The translations under genes were made by a program, and so were the position numbers. A stretch of 38,095 bases of DNA from Olavius algarvensis Gamma 3 endosymbiont (GTDB lineage Bacteria; Pseudomonadota; Gammaproteobacteria; GCA-001735895): NCBI GenBank assembly GCA_001735895.1, contig DS021199.1, forward strand, positions 91,215 to 129,309, in the 5' to 3' direction. This document shows positions 8,312 to 17,617 of this stretch, one piece after another (the stretch's first letter is position 1; the number at the start of each line of letters is the position of its first letter). The notes below the pieces were generated by a model. That model did not search any database, was not told where the DNA came from, and saw nothing but the letters and a program-made list of their open reading frames with translations.

Positions 8312-8647
8312 ATGAGTTTCGGAATTACCAAAACGATACCCGCCAAAGCCGGGGTAGCGATGCTCGACTCGCTCTACGACGGCAGTCGCAGCGAATACGA
8401 ATTCCACATGGCGGGTCTCGAGCCCAAACGGCTCAAAGTCGGCGACTATGTCTACACGATTTTCAACGATCAACTGCATGGCCGTCTCAAGATCAACAAA
8501 TTCATCACCGGCGCCACCAATCCCGCCTCGGGCAAACCCAGAATACTGATCGTCGTCGCGGCACCTGGCGAGCGCCTGCCGACCCCGCTACCGAAAAAGG
8601 GGCATCGCGGCACTCGCTATACCGACGGCGAAGACTGGCCTGGGTAG
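8312..8647 (+). CDS. 111-aa protein of unknown function, predicted iron-regulated
   Basis: The start at 8312 has a strong GGAGGAG ribosome site. The protein is soluble with no signal peptide. A central VGDYVYTIFNDQLHGRLKI segment looks like a small beta-barrel (PUA/ASCH-like) strand-turn-strand, but this is only a resemblance. The C-terminus is basic then acidic (KKGHRGTRYTDGEDWPG). The Fur-like palindrome immediately upstream is the main functional clue. I do not recognise the family and assign no function. Confidence 0.75.
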   Translation: MSFGITKTIPAKAGVAMLDSLYDGSRSEYEFHMAGLEPKRLKVGDYVYTIFNDQLHGRLKINKFITGATNPASGKPRILIVVAAPGERLPTPLPKKGHRGTRYTDGEDWPG

Positions 8648-8897
8648 TCATTTCGGAATCCGATCTAGGCTATGCAAAAGCAGTGCGACCACGACCGTTC
8701 GAGTTTGGGGCAAGTTGAACGTGAACCTGCCGGCGATATGGTTGCGAGCGCGATCCCGGGGCTAGCGCGGCTGCCTATTCGAGCGGCTGAAACGGCATGC
8801 TGCGAGTCTATCAACGTGGCGACTCCGCCCTTTAGCGCCGGGTTTGCGCTGCCAAATAATGCTAGTATCGCGCTGGCACAACAATAAAACCCGATCC

Positions 8898-10306
8898 ATG
8901 AACGACTCTTCCCGACAAGCCCTGCGAGCACTTGCGAATACGCGTTTCACGACCTATTGGCTCGACAGCCTCGATGCGGTAGACGACGAAGCTGCGCTGC
9001 AGCAGCACATCGACTGCGACCTGCTGATCGTCGGCGGCGGTTTCTGTGGGTTGTGGGCCGCAATTCAGGCGAAAGAACGGGATCCGGCGCGCGATGTCGT
9101 ACTGATCGAAGCCAAAAGTGTCGCCAACGGCGCCAGCGGGCGACCGGCTGCGATCATGTCAACTTCGGTAATGCATGGCATCGATAATACCGAACGTATA
9201 TTTCCCGACGATGTCGCCAAACTGGAGCGCCTCGGCCGCGAAAACATGGATGAGTTCAAACAAACCGTCGAGCGCTACCGGATCGACTGCGATATCGAAT
9301 GGGGCGGCGAAATGAAGGTTTCGATCGGTGATGCCGGACTCGCCACCGTCGACGAAGACCACGAACTCTACCTCAAGTATGGCCACGACGCGGTCAGGCT
9401 CGACCGGGCGGGCCTTCAGGCCGAAATCAAGTCGCCGATATTTCATGGCGCCACCTGGTCACGGCAGCGCAGCGGCACCGTACATCCGGGAAAACTGGTA
9501 CGAGGTCTGAAACGGGCAGCGCTTGGGCTGGGTGTGCGCCTGTTCGAAAACACGCCGCATCTGGAGAATCAAAAGACCGCCGCCGGTATCGTGGTGGAAA
9601 CCCCCGGAGGCGCCATAACCGCAAACAAAGTATTGCTGCTACTAACGCATGGGCGGCCGGTCACCGGCATATCAGCCGGCGCGTGGCCGCGATTCGCGAC
9701 CGTATTATCGTTACCGAACCGCTGACGCCGGAGCAAATGGAGCAGATCGGTTGGCACAACCGCCAGGGGGTCTACGATACCCGTACCCAGCTCAACTATA
9801 TGCGCCTGACCGCCGACAATCGAATTCTATTCGGCGGACGGCTGGCCTACTTCTTCGGCAACGATACCGATCCGCAACGCGACAAGACGCCGCAACCCTA
9901 TATCCGACTGGTGCAGTCGTTTTATCGCACCTTCCCGCAACTCGCGGCGGAAATCGGATTCTCGCACGCCTGGAGCGGACCCATCGGGCTTACCACGCGT
10001 ATGGCGGTGCACTATCAGAAATACCACGACGGCGATATGGTATTTGCCGGAGGCTACTCGGGTTTCGGCGTGACGGCATCGCGCTTCGGCGCGCGCGTCG
10101 GACTCGCGATCCTCGATCGCCTCGATATCCCGGAGACCAAAATGCAGTTTGCCCTGACCGTGCCGAACTACATCCCGCCCGAGCCGTTTCGCTGGCTCGG
10201 CGCGCAGGTCACGATGTACGCCCTAGACACCCTCGACGAGAAAGGCGGCTGGCGCAAACTCTGGGTGCGCATGGTGCAAAAAATGGGGTTCCCGATCACC
10301 CTCTAG
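8898..10306 (+). pseudogene. FAD-dependent amine/amino-acid oxidoreductase (DAO family), frameshifted
   Basis: Similar in layout to PuuB/OrdL-type gamma-glutamylputrescine or sarcosine-like oxidases. The N-terminal half has the Rossmann motif LLIVGGGFCGLWAA, then ANGASGRPAAIM. The C-terminal half has FAGGYSGFGVTASRFGARVG, the family's FAD-closing segment. The frame breaks between 9638 and 9639. One missing base (CTGGCT read as CTGCT) restores VLLATNAWAAGHRH and joins the two halves into a 469-codon gene (1409 + 1 nt = 470 codons with stop). Start ATG at 8898. It is either a genuine recent pseudogene or a consensus error; the rest shows no decay. It stands alone between the 111-aa gene and a convergent pentapeptide gene. 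Confidence 0.85.
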
Positions 10307-10502
10307 CCGCATATCTCATCGATTTCCTGCTGCGGACGCCGCCTCGCGATCGTCGAGCCGGCATTGATCAGGGCGATGGTATTTCCGGGCTATTTTGGGG
10401 CGACTCCCGGCAACCGGGGCGAAGCCTGGCAAAAACCGGCACGCAGCCGGTCGCTTCGACTCTGGCCAATTTCTCCCACCGTAACACTAATATGCCGGCG
10501 AC

Positions 10503-11156
10503 CTATTCGGTGCAGGGCCAGCTGTCCGGCATCCAGAATGCCGGCAGTAACCGGGTTTCGCTATTGCCGCAGGCGAGGTCGAGTTGCATCTGGGAAAGAT
10601 TTTTCACCCGGCGCAGGTCGACACCCTCGAAATGCGTCAGGTAGGTATAAGCGCCCTTGAAATCGACCTCCGATAGCTCGGCATTATCGAATTCGGCGCG
10701 CGAGAGATTGGTGTAGCTGAAATTGACGTTGTCGAGCTTCGCTCCGCTGAAGTCGATGCGACCCAGCTCAGCCTTGGACCAATCCACATTCTTGATTATT
10801 GCATTTTTGAAACTGGCGCGCGAAAACTCAGACTTGGTCAGAATCGTGTTGGTCAAATCGACGCGATCAAAATTGGCTCGATAACCTACCGCCTTGGTCA
10901 GATCGGCATTGCGGAAACTACTGGAGGTCGCGCTGCTGCGCGTCATGTCGGTTTTAGTCATGTTGGAACCGCTAAAATCGCTGTCATCAAGCATTTTGTT
11001 GGTTTTTTTACAACCCGACCAGTCTATTCCGGGAGCGCGCCTGTCATAGCAGTCGGCATGAACGGTTGCGGCGGATAGCAGCAGAATCGCGCTGACCGGA
11101 GCAAGGACATACGACAAAAATTTCAGATTCATTCGAAACATCAATTTCATTGGCAA
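10503..11156 (-). CDS. Secreted pentapeptide-repeat protein
   Basis: Protein of 217 aa with a hydrophobic signal segment (FLSYVLAPVSAILLLSAATVHA, about residues 13-34, likely cleaved after HA). Tandem A(D/N)LxX-type pentapeptides then run from about residue 55 to 190, for example DDSDFSGSN, ADLTKAVGYRANFDRVDLTN and AKLDNVNFSYTNLSRAEFDNAEL. They would fold as a right-handed quadrilateral beta-helix. Cysteines near both ends (C36 and C48 region; two near the C-terminus) may form disulfides in the periplasm. Start uncertain: ATGs at 11156, 11150 and 11132 all lack a strong ribosome site. Function unknown. Convergent with the oxidoreductase. Confidence 0.8.
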   Translation of the reverse strand: MPMKLMFRMNLKFLSYVLAPVSAILLLSAATVHADCYDRRAPGIDWSGCKKTNKMLDDSDFSGSNMTKTDMTRSSATSSSFRNADLTKAVGYRANFDRVDLTNTILTKSEFSRASFKNAIIKNVDWSKAELGRIDFSGAKLDNVNFSYTNLSRAEFDNAELSEVDFKGAYTYLTHFEGVDLRRVKNLSQMQLDLACGNSETRLLPAFWMPDSWPCTE

Positions 11157-11199
11157 TAGGGTTTTGACTATAGCACCGGCTTATAATTCCATAAACCGA

Positions 11200-12117
11200 T
11201 TATGGGGCCGGACTATCCGCCGCATCGACCGCTTTGATTTTTTGCGGCCGCAACACTTCGACGATGCCCGCCGAAACGATCAAGGCGGCGCCCAATAACT
11301 CACGCAGGCCGAACGGCTCGTCGATCAATATCGCGGCAGAAGCGACGCCGACCAGAACCTCGACCATCAACAGCATGCCAACCCGCCCGGGACTTAACAC
11401 GGTGGCGGGCCAAACGGTCACATAGGTAACCGGCAACATCAACAAGGCCATCAGCAATACCCAGTGCCAGCTATTTATCAAACTGGCGGGCCGCGGCATG
11501 CCGTCGAGATTCCCCTGCTGCCAGATGATTAGCAACAGTGACAGCAATAATGCAAAGATGATGAAAATGGTTACCTTTTCTATAATGAATCTGGCGCCGT
11601 CCTGAAACAGCTTTACCGATGCGACCGACCAGCACAGCCCTGAAATCAGCGCAAACCAGTCGCCGGTATTGCGCGGCACCGGCAACCCGCTCTCGACCAC
11701 GAGCACAATATAAAGCCCGCCGAAAGCCAGCAGCAGTGCAAACAATCGATTTGCCGTCAAACGCTCCTTTAGGATCAGAATCCCGAGTAAAGTGCTCCAT
11801 AACGGACTCATGTAAAACAGCAGAATGGCGCGCACCACGTCGGTTAAATTGAGGCTGGCGATATAGAGAGAAAACGCAAATCCCGCCAACAGACCGGGAA
11901 TCAGTGTGTGCTTCCAGTGTTCGGCAAACTGGCGGTAGCGGATCAAAATAAGCGGGATAAATAATATTGCGCTGGCGCCGAAGATAACCGGACCGGTCCA
12001 GAAGGCATGCACCCCGGCTTGCTCGATACCCCGTACCGGGATCCAGTAAAGGCCCCATAGGGCGGCGCCAAAGGCAAGGGCGACGCTTGGCGCCAAGTCT
12101 TTATGATTCGACTGCAT
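11200..12117 (-). CDS. EamA/DMT-family transporter (10 TM)
   Basis: Integral inner-membrane protein of 305 aa with about ten hydrophobic helices and two EamA repeats. Each repeat ends with the typical LILKERLTANRLFALLLAFGG or ILIDEPFGLRELLGAALIVSAG stretch. It probably exports or imports a small metabolite. The start at 12117 (ATG, GGAG five bases upstream) is preferred over the TTG at 12150 that would overlap the preceding gene. It is the last gene of a minus-strand set with the serine hydrolase and the enolase-superfamily enzyme, so it may carry their substrate. Confidence 0.85.
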   Translation of the reverse strand: MQSNHKDLAPSVALAFGAALWGLYWIPVRGIEQAGVHAFWTGPVIFGASAILFIPLILIRYRQFAEHWKHTLIPGLLAGFAFSLYIASLNLTDVVRAILLFYMSPLWSTLLGILILKERLTANRLFALLLAFGGLYIVLVVESGLPVPRNTGDWFALISGLCWSVASVKLFQDGARFIIEKVTIFIIFALLLSLLLIIWQQGNLDGMPRPASLINSWHWVLLMALLMLPVTYVTVWPATVLSPGRVGMLLMVEVLVGVASAAILIDEPFGLRELLGAALIVSAGIVEVLRPQKIKAVDAADSPAP

Positions 12118-12146
12118 CGGCTCCGTTGCCCGATCGGCCGACGGTA

Positions 12147-13313
12147 TCAAGCCGCGACCACCGAGCTGATTCGAGTAAACGCCTGCAGGTTGATAGCGTC
12201 GAGTTCAGGCCGCAAGGGTTGATCCTGCGACGACAGCTTGACAATAGTTACCTCGGTTACCGGGTTGATGTAAATCCACTGACTATGAATCCCGATGGCT
12301 AGCATAACTTGATGCTCGTTTCCGGTCTGATACCACTTGTTGCGATAGCGCCCGTCCGGAAAGTCTTTGGATGACTCACCGCGTTGCCAGGCTGCGCGGT
12401 CGCCGCCCTGACTACAATCGTCGATCCACCACTCCGGGATGATTTGCCGGCCGCCCGCGACGCCCCGGTTGCGTACCAGTTCGCCGAAACGCAGCAGATC
12501 GCGCGGGATCACGCATATCCCGCCGGCGGTACGCGCGGCGCCCTTGCGATCGACGGTGATATAGGCGTTTTTTTCCGCGCCCATGGGTTGCCACAGATAG
12601 TGGCTCATCGTATGCGCCAACGACTCTCCGCCAACCCGCTCCAGTACCCAGCCGAGCAGATCCGAGTTGGGTGACTTGTACTGCCAGACTTGGCCATGGG
12701 CGCCGTCCGCGCGCTCCAACCCGCACAAAAAATCCTGCAGATTGCAGTCGATCTCGTCGCGCGCGCAGGGGTGCCATGCGGTGGCCGTTCGATACTCGAT
12801 AAATTTACCCGATGTGGCGAGATAATCCTCGTCGAAATCGATCCTGACCGCCATATCGAGAACCTGCTGCAGACTCGCGTCCCGATAGCCCGAAGCGGCA
12901 AGCTCCGGGATATAGTCGACCACCGGTTTCGACGGATCGAGCTTGCCTTGATCGACCAGCACCCCGGCCAGGATCGCGGCGATCGACTTACTCACCGAAA
13001 AGACGATATGCGGATTCTGCTCGACCGCATCGTCGACATACCATTCGTGCACCAACCGGCCGCGATGCGCGACCAGTAGCGCATCGCTGCTGGACTCCGC
13101 GAGCCAGCGATCGAGCGACCATTGCGCCGCTTCGAGACCGGCGAACATGATTTCACCGATCGCGGCTCCCGGCGCCGAGGTAAATCTCTCGCAATCGTTA
13201 CCGCGATATATAGGCGAGGTCGGAATAATTTCACGCACGTGCTGGAAAGCCCAGCGATTGTGCGGCGGTTGACGCCAGTTGGCGAGATTCAGGCTGGCGG
13301 GTCGATCGGTCAC
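12147..13313 (-). CDS. Beta-lactamase-fold serine hydrolase (NylB/class C-like)
   Basis: Penicillin-binding-like serine hydrolase of 388 aa. The nucleophile motif SVSK (SxxK) lies at about residue 108 within HIVFSVSKSIAAILAGVL. The second motif is represented by YKSPNSD (Tyr as general base). It lacks a signal peptide, so it is probably cytoplasmic, like 6-aminohexanoate-dimer hydrolase (NylB) relatives that cleave amides or esters rather than beta-lactams. A GTG start at 13313 overlaps the stop of the enolase-superfamily gene (GTGA), showing translational coupling. The substrate is unknown; context suggests an amide or ester linked to an acid-sugar or amino-acid pathway. Confidence 0.85.
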   Translation of the reverse strand: MTDRPASLNLANWRQPPHNRWAFQHVREIIPTSPIYRGNDCERFTSAPGAAIGEIMFAGLEAAQWSLDRWLAESSSDALLVAHRGRLVHEWYVDDAVEQNPHIVFSVSKSIAAILAGVLVDQGKLDPSKPVVDYIPELAASGYRDASLQQVLDMAVRIDFDEDYLATSGKFIEYRTATAWHPCARDEIDCNLQDFLCGLERADGAHGQVWQYKSPNSDLLGWVLERVGGESLAHTMSHYLWQPMGAEKNAYITVDRKGAARTAGGICVIPRDLLRFGELVRNRGVAGGRQIIPEWWIDDCSQGGDRAAWQRGESSKDFPDGRYRNKWYQTGNEHQVMLAIGIHSQWIYINPVTEVTIVKLSSQDQPLRPELDAINLQAFTRISSVVAA

Positions 13314-14548
13314 TCGTCGAGCTCGGTAATGGTTTTTTGATTATTGGAGTCGAGCACAGTCTGACACATTTCCAGGTGCAGGCGCCCGCCGCTGCTGTAG
13401 GGGTGCGATTCGACCACGGTTTCGTTGAGCACGATGCCGAGACCGGGTTCGCCGGGCGCCGGCATGTAACCGGCTTCCCAGGCCAACGGTTTTTGCAAAA
13501 CCGCATCGTGAAACTCGGTTTGGATCGTCTCCAGGATCAGAAAATTAGGACAGCTGAAGGCGACATGTGCCGCCGCCGCGTGCGCGATAGGGCCACAGTA
13601 AATATGCGGCGCGAGCTGGGCGTTGAACAGTTCCGCCAGTTGCACGATTTTTTTGGTTTCCCAGATCCCGCCGCTACGCCCGACATCGGGTTGCAGAATC
13701 GAAACGCCGGCCTTGAGCGCCTGATAAAACTCGACTCGCGTGGTCAGGCGCTCACCGACCGCCACCGGGATCGAGGTCGCGGCGGCGACCCTGGCGATCG
13801 CATCCATCTGGTCCGGCGGACAAGGCTCTTCAAACCAAAGCGGATCATAGGGTTCGAGTCGGCGCGCCAGCCGAATCGCGGACGAGGTTGTCATTTGCCC
13901 GTGGGTGCCGAACAGGATATCGGCGCGGTCGCCTACCGCCGCGCGAATTTTGCGCAGGTTATCCTCGCAGCGCGACAACTCGGTCAGCGACAGTTCGCGC
14001 CCGCCCTGAAAATCATAGGGCCCGGCGGGGTCCTGCTTGATCGCGGTGAAACCCATGTCGACATAGTCGAGTGCGCGCGCGGCGGCGGCGTCGCCGTCGT
14101 GATAGACATCGGGCGCGCCAGCGTCCGGGTTGCCGTCATCGTTGACCGCTTCGGGATATAGGTAGGTATAGGTGCGGATGCGTTCGTGGAAGCCTCCGCC
14201 CAACAGCTGATAAACCGGCACATCGTGGGCCTTGCCGAGAATGTCCCAGAGCGCGATTTCGATGCCGCTGAACACGGCCATCATGCTTATGTCCGGGCGC
14301 TGCGTGAATCCGGCCGAGTAAACCCGGCGAAACAGGGTTTCGACATGATGCGGATCTTCACCGGCGATAAATCGTTCGAAGGTATCTTCGACCATCGCGC
14401 AGGCAATATCGCCCGACACCGGAATGCCATAACACTCGCCTATGCCCTCGATGCCGTTGTCGGTGGTAATCTTGACGATCACCCAGAACGAGCCGCCGAG
14501 ACCGCTGGGAGGGACCGTAACCCAGGTTTTAATATCCTTCAGAATCAT
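13310..14548 (-). CDS. Enolase-superfamily (mandelate racemase/muconate lactonizing) enzyme
   Basis: Protein of 412 aa with the alpha+beta capping domain first (residues 1-130), then the TIM barrel. Visible barrel motifs are GFTAIKQDP (Lys at the end of a strand), DILFGTHGQMT (metal-ligand position), WFEEPCPP (second ligand Glu), VAVGERLTT (third ligand Glu), QPDVGRSGG and APHIYCGP (active-site His). The length and the insertion with many Asp residues fit acid-sugar dehydratase-like subgroups. The first ligand position reads THGQ rather than the common DxN or DxH, so the exact reaction is open; proline-betaine-type epimerases are also in this superfamily. It lies 50 bp after the LysR gene, probably co-transcribed. 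Confidence 0.88.
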   Translation of the reverse strand: MILKDIKTWVTVPPSGLGGSFWVIVKITTDNGIEGIGECYGIPVSGDIACAMVEDTFERFIAGEDPHHVETLFRRVYSAGFTQRPDISMMAVFSGIEIALWDILGKAHDVPVYQLLGGGFHERIRTYTYLYPEAVNDDGNPDAGAPDVYHDGDAAAARALDYVDMGFTAIKQDPAGPYDFQGGRELSLTELSRCEDNLRKIRAAVGDRADILFGTHGQMTTSSAIRLARRLEPYDPLWFEEPCPPDQMDAIARVAAATSIPVAVGERLTTRVEFYQALKAGVSILQPDVGRSGGIWETKKIVQLAELFNAQLAPHIYCGPIAHAAAAHVAFSCPNFLILETIQTEFHDAVLQKPLAWEAGYMPAPGEPGLGIVLNETVVESHPYSSGGRLHLEMCQTVLDSNNQKTITELDE

Positions 14549-14598
14549 GTTGCTACCCGACTTCGAGAATCCCCGTTAAGTTACTGCAAAGCGCCAGC

Positions 14599-15483
14599 TT
14601 ACGAAACCGGAATTAACTCTTGTTTGATCAATTCCAGTAACTTGTCCATCTGTTGAGTCGGAATGCCCGAGGAAAATCGCGCTACCTGCTGGATCGGCGG
14701 CGGTTGAGGCAAGGCCGTGCGCCCGACGGTCAAACCCAGCCCTTTATCGCGGCGACCCGCCTGGCGCTGTTCGAATACGTTGTAGTTTACCAGGCAAATG
14801 CCGAGACCGTTGCGCACCGCGTTGACCATCCCCTCGAGGCTCGGGCATTCGAACACCACGCGCAGCTTGCGATCGATACCGGCCAGCGCCTGCTCGGCCC
14901 AGGCCATGTAAAAACACTCGTCGTGGTAGGTGACATAGGGAATCGGTCCGTCTTCGAGCACGAAGTCTTCCGCCTGCAACCATACGACCTGCTGACGCCC
15001 CAGCGGATGATCTTCGCTGAGCAGTTGCGATTCGAATACTTCGATTAGCGCCATATCAATTTCTCCCCGTTCCAGCCGCCTGACCAGTTCGGGCGTATGC
15101 GCCACGCGCAAGGTCAACGCAACGTTGGGAAAATTGTTGGAGAAATTGGACAAAATCCGAGCCATATCGGAAGCGGTTACATCTTCGGTAATCCCGAGGT
15201 GTAACTCGCCGGCGAGGTCGCTCTGCTGAAAACTCGCCATGGCTTCATCGTGCAGGCGCACAATGCGGCGCGCATAGTCGAGCAGTTTTTCGCCATCGCG
15301 GCTGAAATTGATTTTGCCGTCGATGCGGGAAAACAGGTTACGTTTGAGGCTGTTTTCGAGGCGTTTCATCTTGTGGCTGATCGCCGATTGCGACAGATTC
15401 AGCTTTTTAGCCGCACGCGTAATGCCGCCGATATCAGCGATGGCCGTCAACGCGCGCATGGTTTCGATATCAAACTTGGGCAT
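14599..15483 (-). CDS. LysR-family transcriptional regulator
   Basis: Protein of 294 aa. Residues 1-60 form the winged helix-turn-helix (TMRALTAIADIGGITRAAKKLNLSQSAISHKMKRLENSLKRNLF), followed by the periplasmic-binding-like effector domain. The ATG at 15483 faces the FMN/Fe-S/FAD oxidoreductase gene across a 96-bp gap holding two TTCAT(g/a)AA half-sites, the usual LysR arrangement. It also precedes the enolase-superfamily, hydrolase and EamA genes on its own strand, so it may control both directions. The effector is unknown. Confidence 0.93.
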   Translation of the reverse strand: MPKFDIETMRALTAIADIGGITRAAKKLNLSQSAISHKMKRLENSLKRNLFSRIDGKINFSRDGEKLLDYARRIVRLHDEAMASFQQSDLAGELHLGITEDVTASDMARILSNFSNNFPNVALTLRVAHTPELVRRLERGEIDMALIEVFESQLLSEDHPLGRQQVVWLQAEDFVLEDGPIPYVTYHDECFYMAWAEQALAGIDRKLRVVFECPSLEGMVNAVRNGLGICLVNYNVFEQRQAGRRDKGLGLTVGRTALPQPPPIQQVARFSSGIPTQQMDKLLELIKQELIPVS

Positions 15484-15503
15484 TATGACGAAATTCGATG
15501 GAG

Positions 15504-15533
15504 TTCATGAAAATATATCGTTTTGTTCATAAA
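15504..15533. promoter_or_regulatory. Putative LysR operator half-sites
   Basis: TTCATGAA (15504-15511) and TTCATAAA (15526-15533) are 22 bp apart, two helical turns. They lie in the divergent gap between the LysR gene and the oxidoreductase. The first is itself palindromic. Binding is inferred from position and spacing only. Confidence 0.45.
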
Positions 15534-15579
15534 GACTCAATCGGTATATTCATTGCGCCGACGTTTCCCAAAGCTAACC

Positions 15580-17560
15580 ATGACCCTGTACAAAAATTTG
15601 TTCCAGCCGTTGGATCTGCGCCATCGTCGACTCGACAACCGGGTTGTATTCGGCGCTCACACCGCGAATATGTCCGACCTGGGGCTACCTGGAGAACGCC
15701 ATCGCGCTTACTACGAAGAACGCGCTATCGGCGGCGCGGCGATGATAGTGGTCGAGCCGATGCCGGTGCACCCAACCGCGGTATTGACGCGCGGTAACTT
15801 TCGCCATTGCGACGACGAAGTCATCCCCTCTTTTCGCAAGCTTACCGATACCGTGCATGCACACGGCACCACTATTGTGCAGCAGCTCTACCACGTCGGC
15901 CAGCATGGCGACTCCGATTTGTCGTTCATGCCGCACTGGTCGCCCTCGGGGCTCGCCTCCTACCATGATTCCGACGGCAGTCACGCCATGCGCGAAAGCG
16001 AAATTCTCGAAGTCATCGAATGTTTTACCCGCGCGGCACAGCGCTGCCAGGCGGCGGGCTTCGACGGCGTCGATCTGTTCGCCGCCTATAACGCCCTGCT
16101 CGACCAGTTCTGGACGCCTTGGTCGAACCGGCGCGACGATCGCTGGGGTGGATCGCTGGAGAATCGCTGCCGCCTGTCGCTGTCGATCATCAACTCGATT
16201 CGCGCAGCCTGCGGCGAGGATTTCATCATCGGCATGTCGATCAGCCACTCCGACGAAACAGCTTACGTGATGACGCTGGAGCAACTGCAAGAAGTCATCG
16301 TCGCCCACGACAATTCGGGCAATCTCGACTATGTCTCCTGCGGTGCCGGTAATTACATCGATTACGATCGCCTCATGGCGACCTTCGTCTACGGTGAAAA
16401 GCAGGGGGTACCGCTGGCCGCTGCGCTGAAGTCCGTGGTCAGTCATGCCTGCATTACCGCCGAGTGTCATATTCGCACCCCTGAAAACGCCGACTATACG
16501 GTTACAAGCGGCGATTCGGATCTGGTTTCGATCGTGCGCGGGCAAATCGCGGATCCGCATTGGGTCAATAAAACCCGCGCTAACCGCCACGACGATATCC
16601 GCGGCTGCATTTCCTGCAACCAGATGTGCTGGGGGCGGCGCGCGCGATTACTGGATATCCTGCCTGATCAATCCGTCCGCCGGGCGCGAGTTCGAGTGGG
16701 GCGGCGATCGCTTCAGCCGCGCGGAGACCATCAAAAATGTGCTCGTGGTCGGGGGCGGACCGGCCGGCATGGAAGCCGCGCGTGTCGCCGCCGAACGCGG
16801 CCACCGGGTTACGCTGGCGGAAGCGCTGGGCGATCTCGGCGGTCAATTCCGCCTCGCCGGTCTCGCGCCGCGGCGCGGCCAGATTACCGAATTGATCGGC
16901 TGGTATTTGCGCCAGTTCGAACAGCTTGGAGTCGAAGTGCGTTATTTCTCGCCCATGGACGAGCTGGACATTGTCGAGTTCGGCGCCGACGAGGTCGTGC
17001 TCGCCACCGGCTCCATGCCCGACGACAGGGCTAGCCAGCGCTGGCTGCCGCAGGCGGCCGAACTGCCCGGACTGGAAAACGGCAAGGTCTTCGCCTGCGA
17101 AGAGGTGTTGCGCGGCCAGGCCGAACTCGGCACAGCGGTCATCGTACTGGATGAAGGCGGCAACTGGCGCGGCACCGGTACCGCCTGGTATCTGGCGGAC
17201 AAAGGTCACGACGTCATCATCGTCACCCCCGATGCGATGATCGGCAAGGAATTGACGCGCACCACGTCGGATTTTCGAATCCGCTCCAACCTGGCGAAAC
17301 TCGGGGCTAGATTCATGCTCGAGGCGGTAATCGCCCACTGGCACGGCGATCGGGCCGAGATCCGCTCACTACTGGATGGGACCTTGACGAGTGTCGACGC
17401 CTCGGCGATCGTCACCGCCACCACCAACCGCGTCGACAACAGTATCGAGCTGGCACTGGCGGGGAGCGATATCCGCTTCCATGTCGTCGGCGATGCCGCC
17501 GCGCCGCGACAAGCGCCCTACGCGTTTCACGATGGCCGCAAGATCGGCCTGGCGCTTTAA
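15580..17560 (+). pseudogene. N-methylproline demethylase-like FMN/4Fe-4S/FAD oxidoreductase, frameshifted
   Basis: Member of the trimethylamine dehydrogenase / 2,4-dienoyl-CoA reductase family. An FMN TIM barrel (about residues 1-340; VVFGAHTANMSDLGLPGERHRAYYEERAIGG, QLYHVGQHG) is followed by a 4Fe-4S segment, then an FAD/NAD domain (VLVVGGGPAGMEAARVAAERGH). The frame breaks inside the cluster segment: CISCNQMC is read in one frame and ISCLINPSAGREFEWG in another. Adding one CG unit to the (CG)4 run at 16639-16646 restores Cys-x2-Cys-x3-Cys-x11-Cys, the spacing known in FadH, and a 660-aa protein (1981 + 2 nt = 661 codons). Likely role: oxidative demethylation of an N-methylated amino acid, releasing formaldehyde. 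Start ATG at 15580; the upstream TTG at 15523 is less likely. MttB follows 57 bp downstream. Confidence 0.85.
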
Positions 17561-17617
17561 ACGGAGTCGTTAACAGATGAACTCGCAAATTGACCCGAGC
17601 ACTGGAGTGAACAACCG

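Noticed and set aside
10307-10502. Possible structured RNA or extra gene in the convergent gap
   Set aside because: Some GC-rich pairing is visible but there is no riboswitch consensus box, and the open frames across it are shadows of the pentapeptide gene.
16620-16660. Programmed ribosomal frameshifting in the demethylase
   Set aside because: There is no slippery heptamer. The CG repeat with a 2-base shortfall explains the break better.
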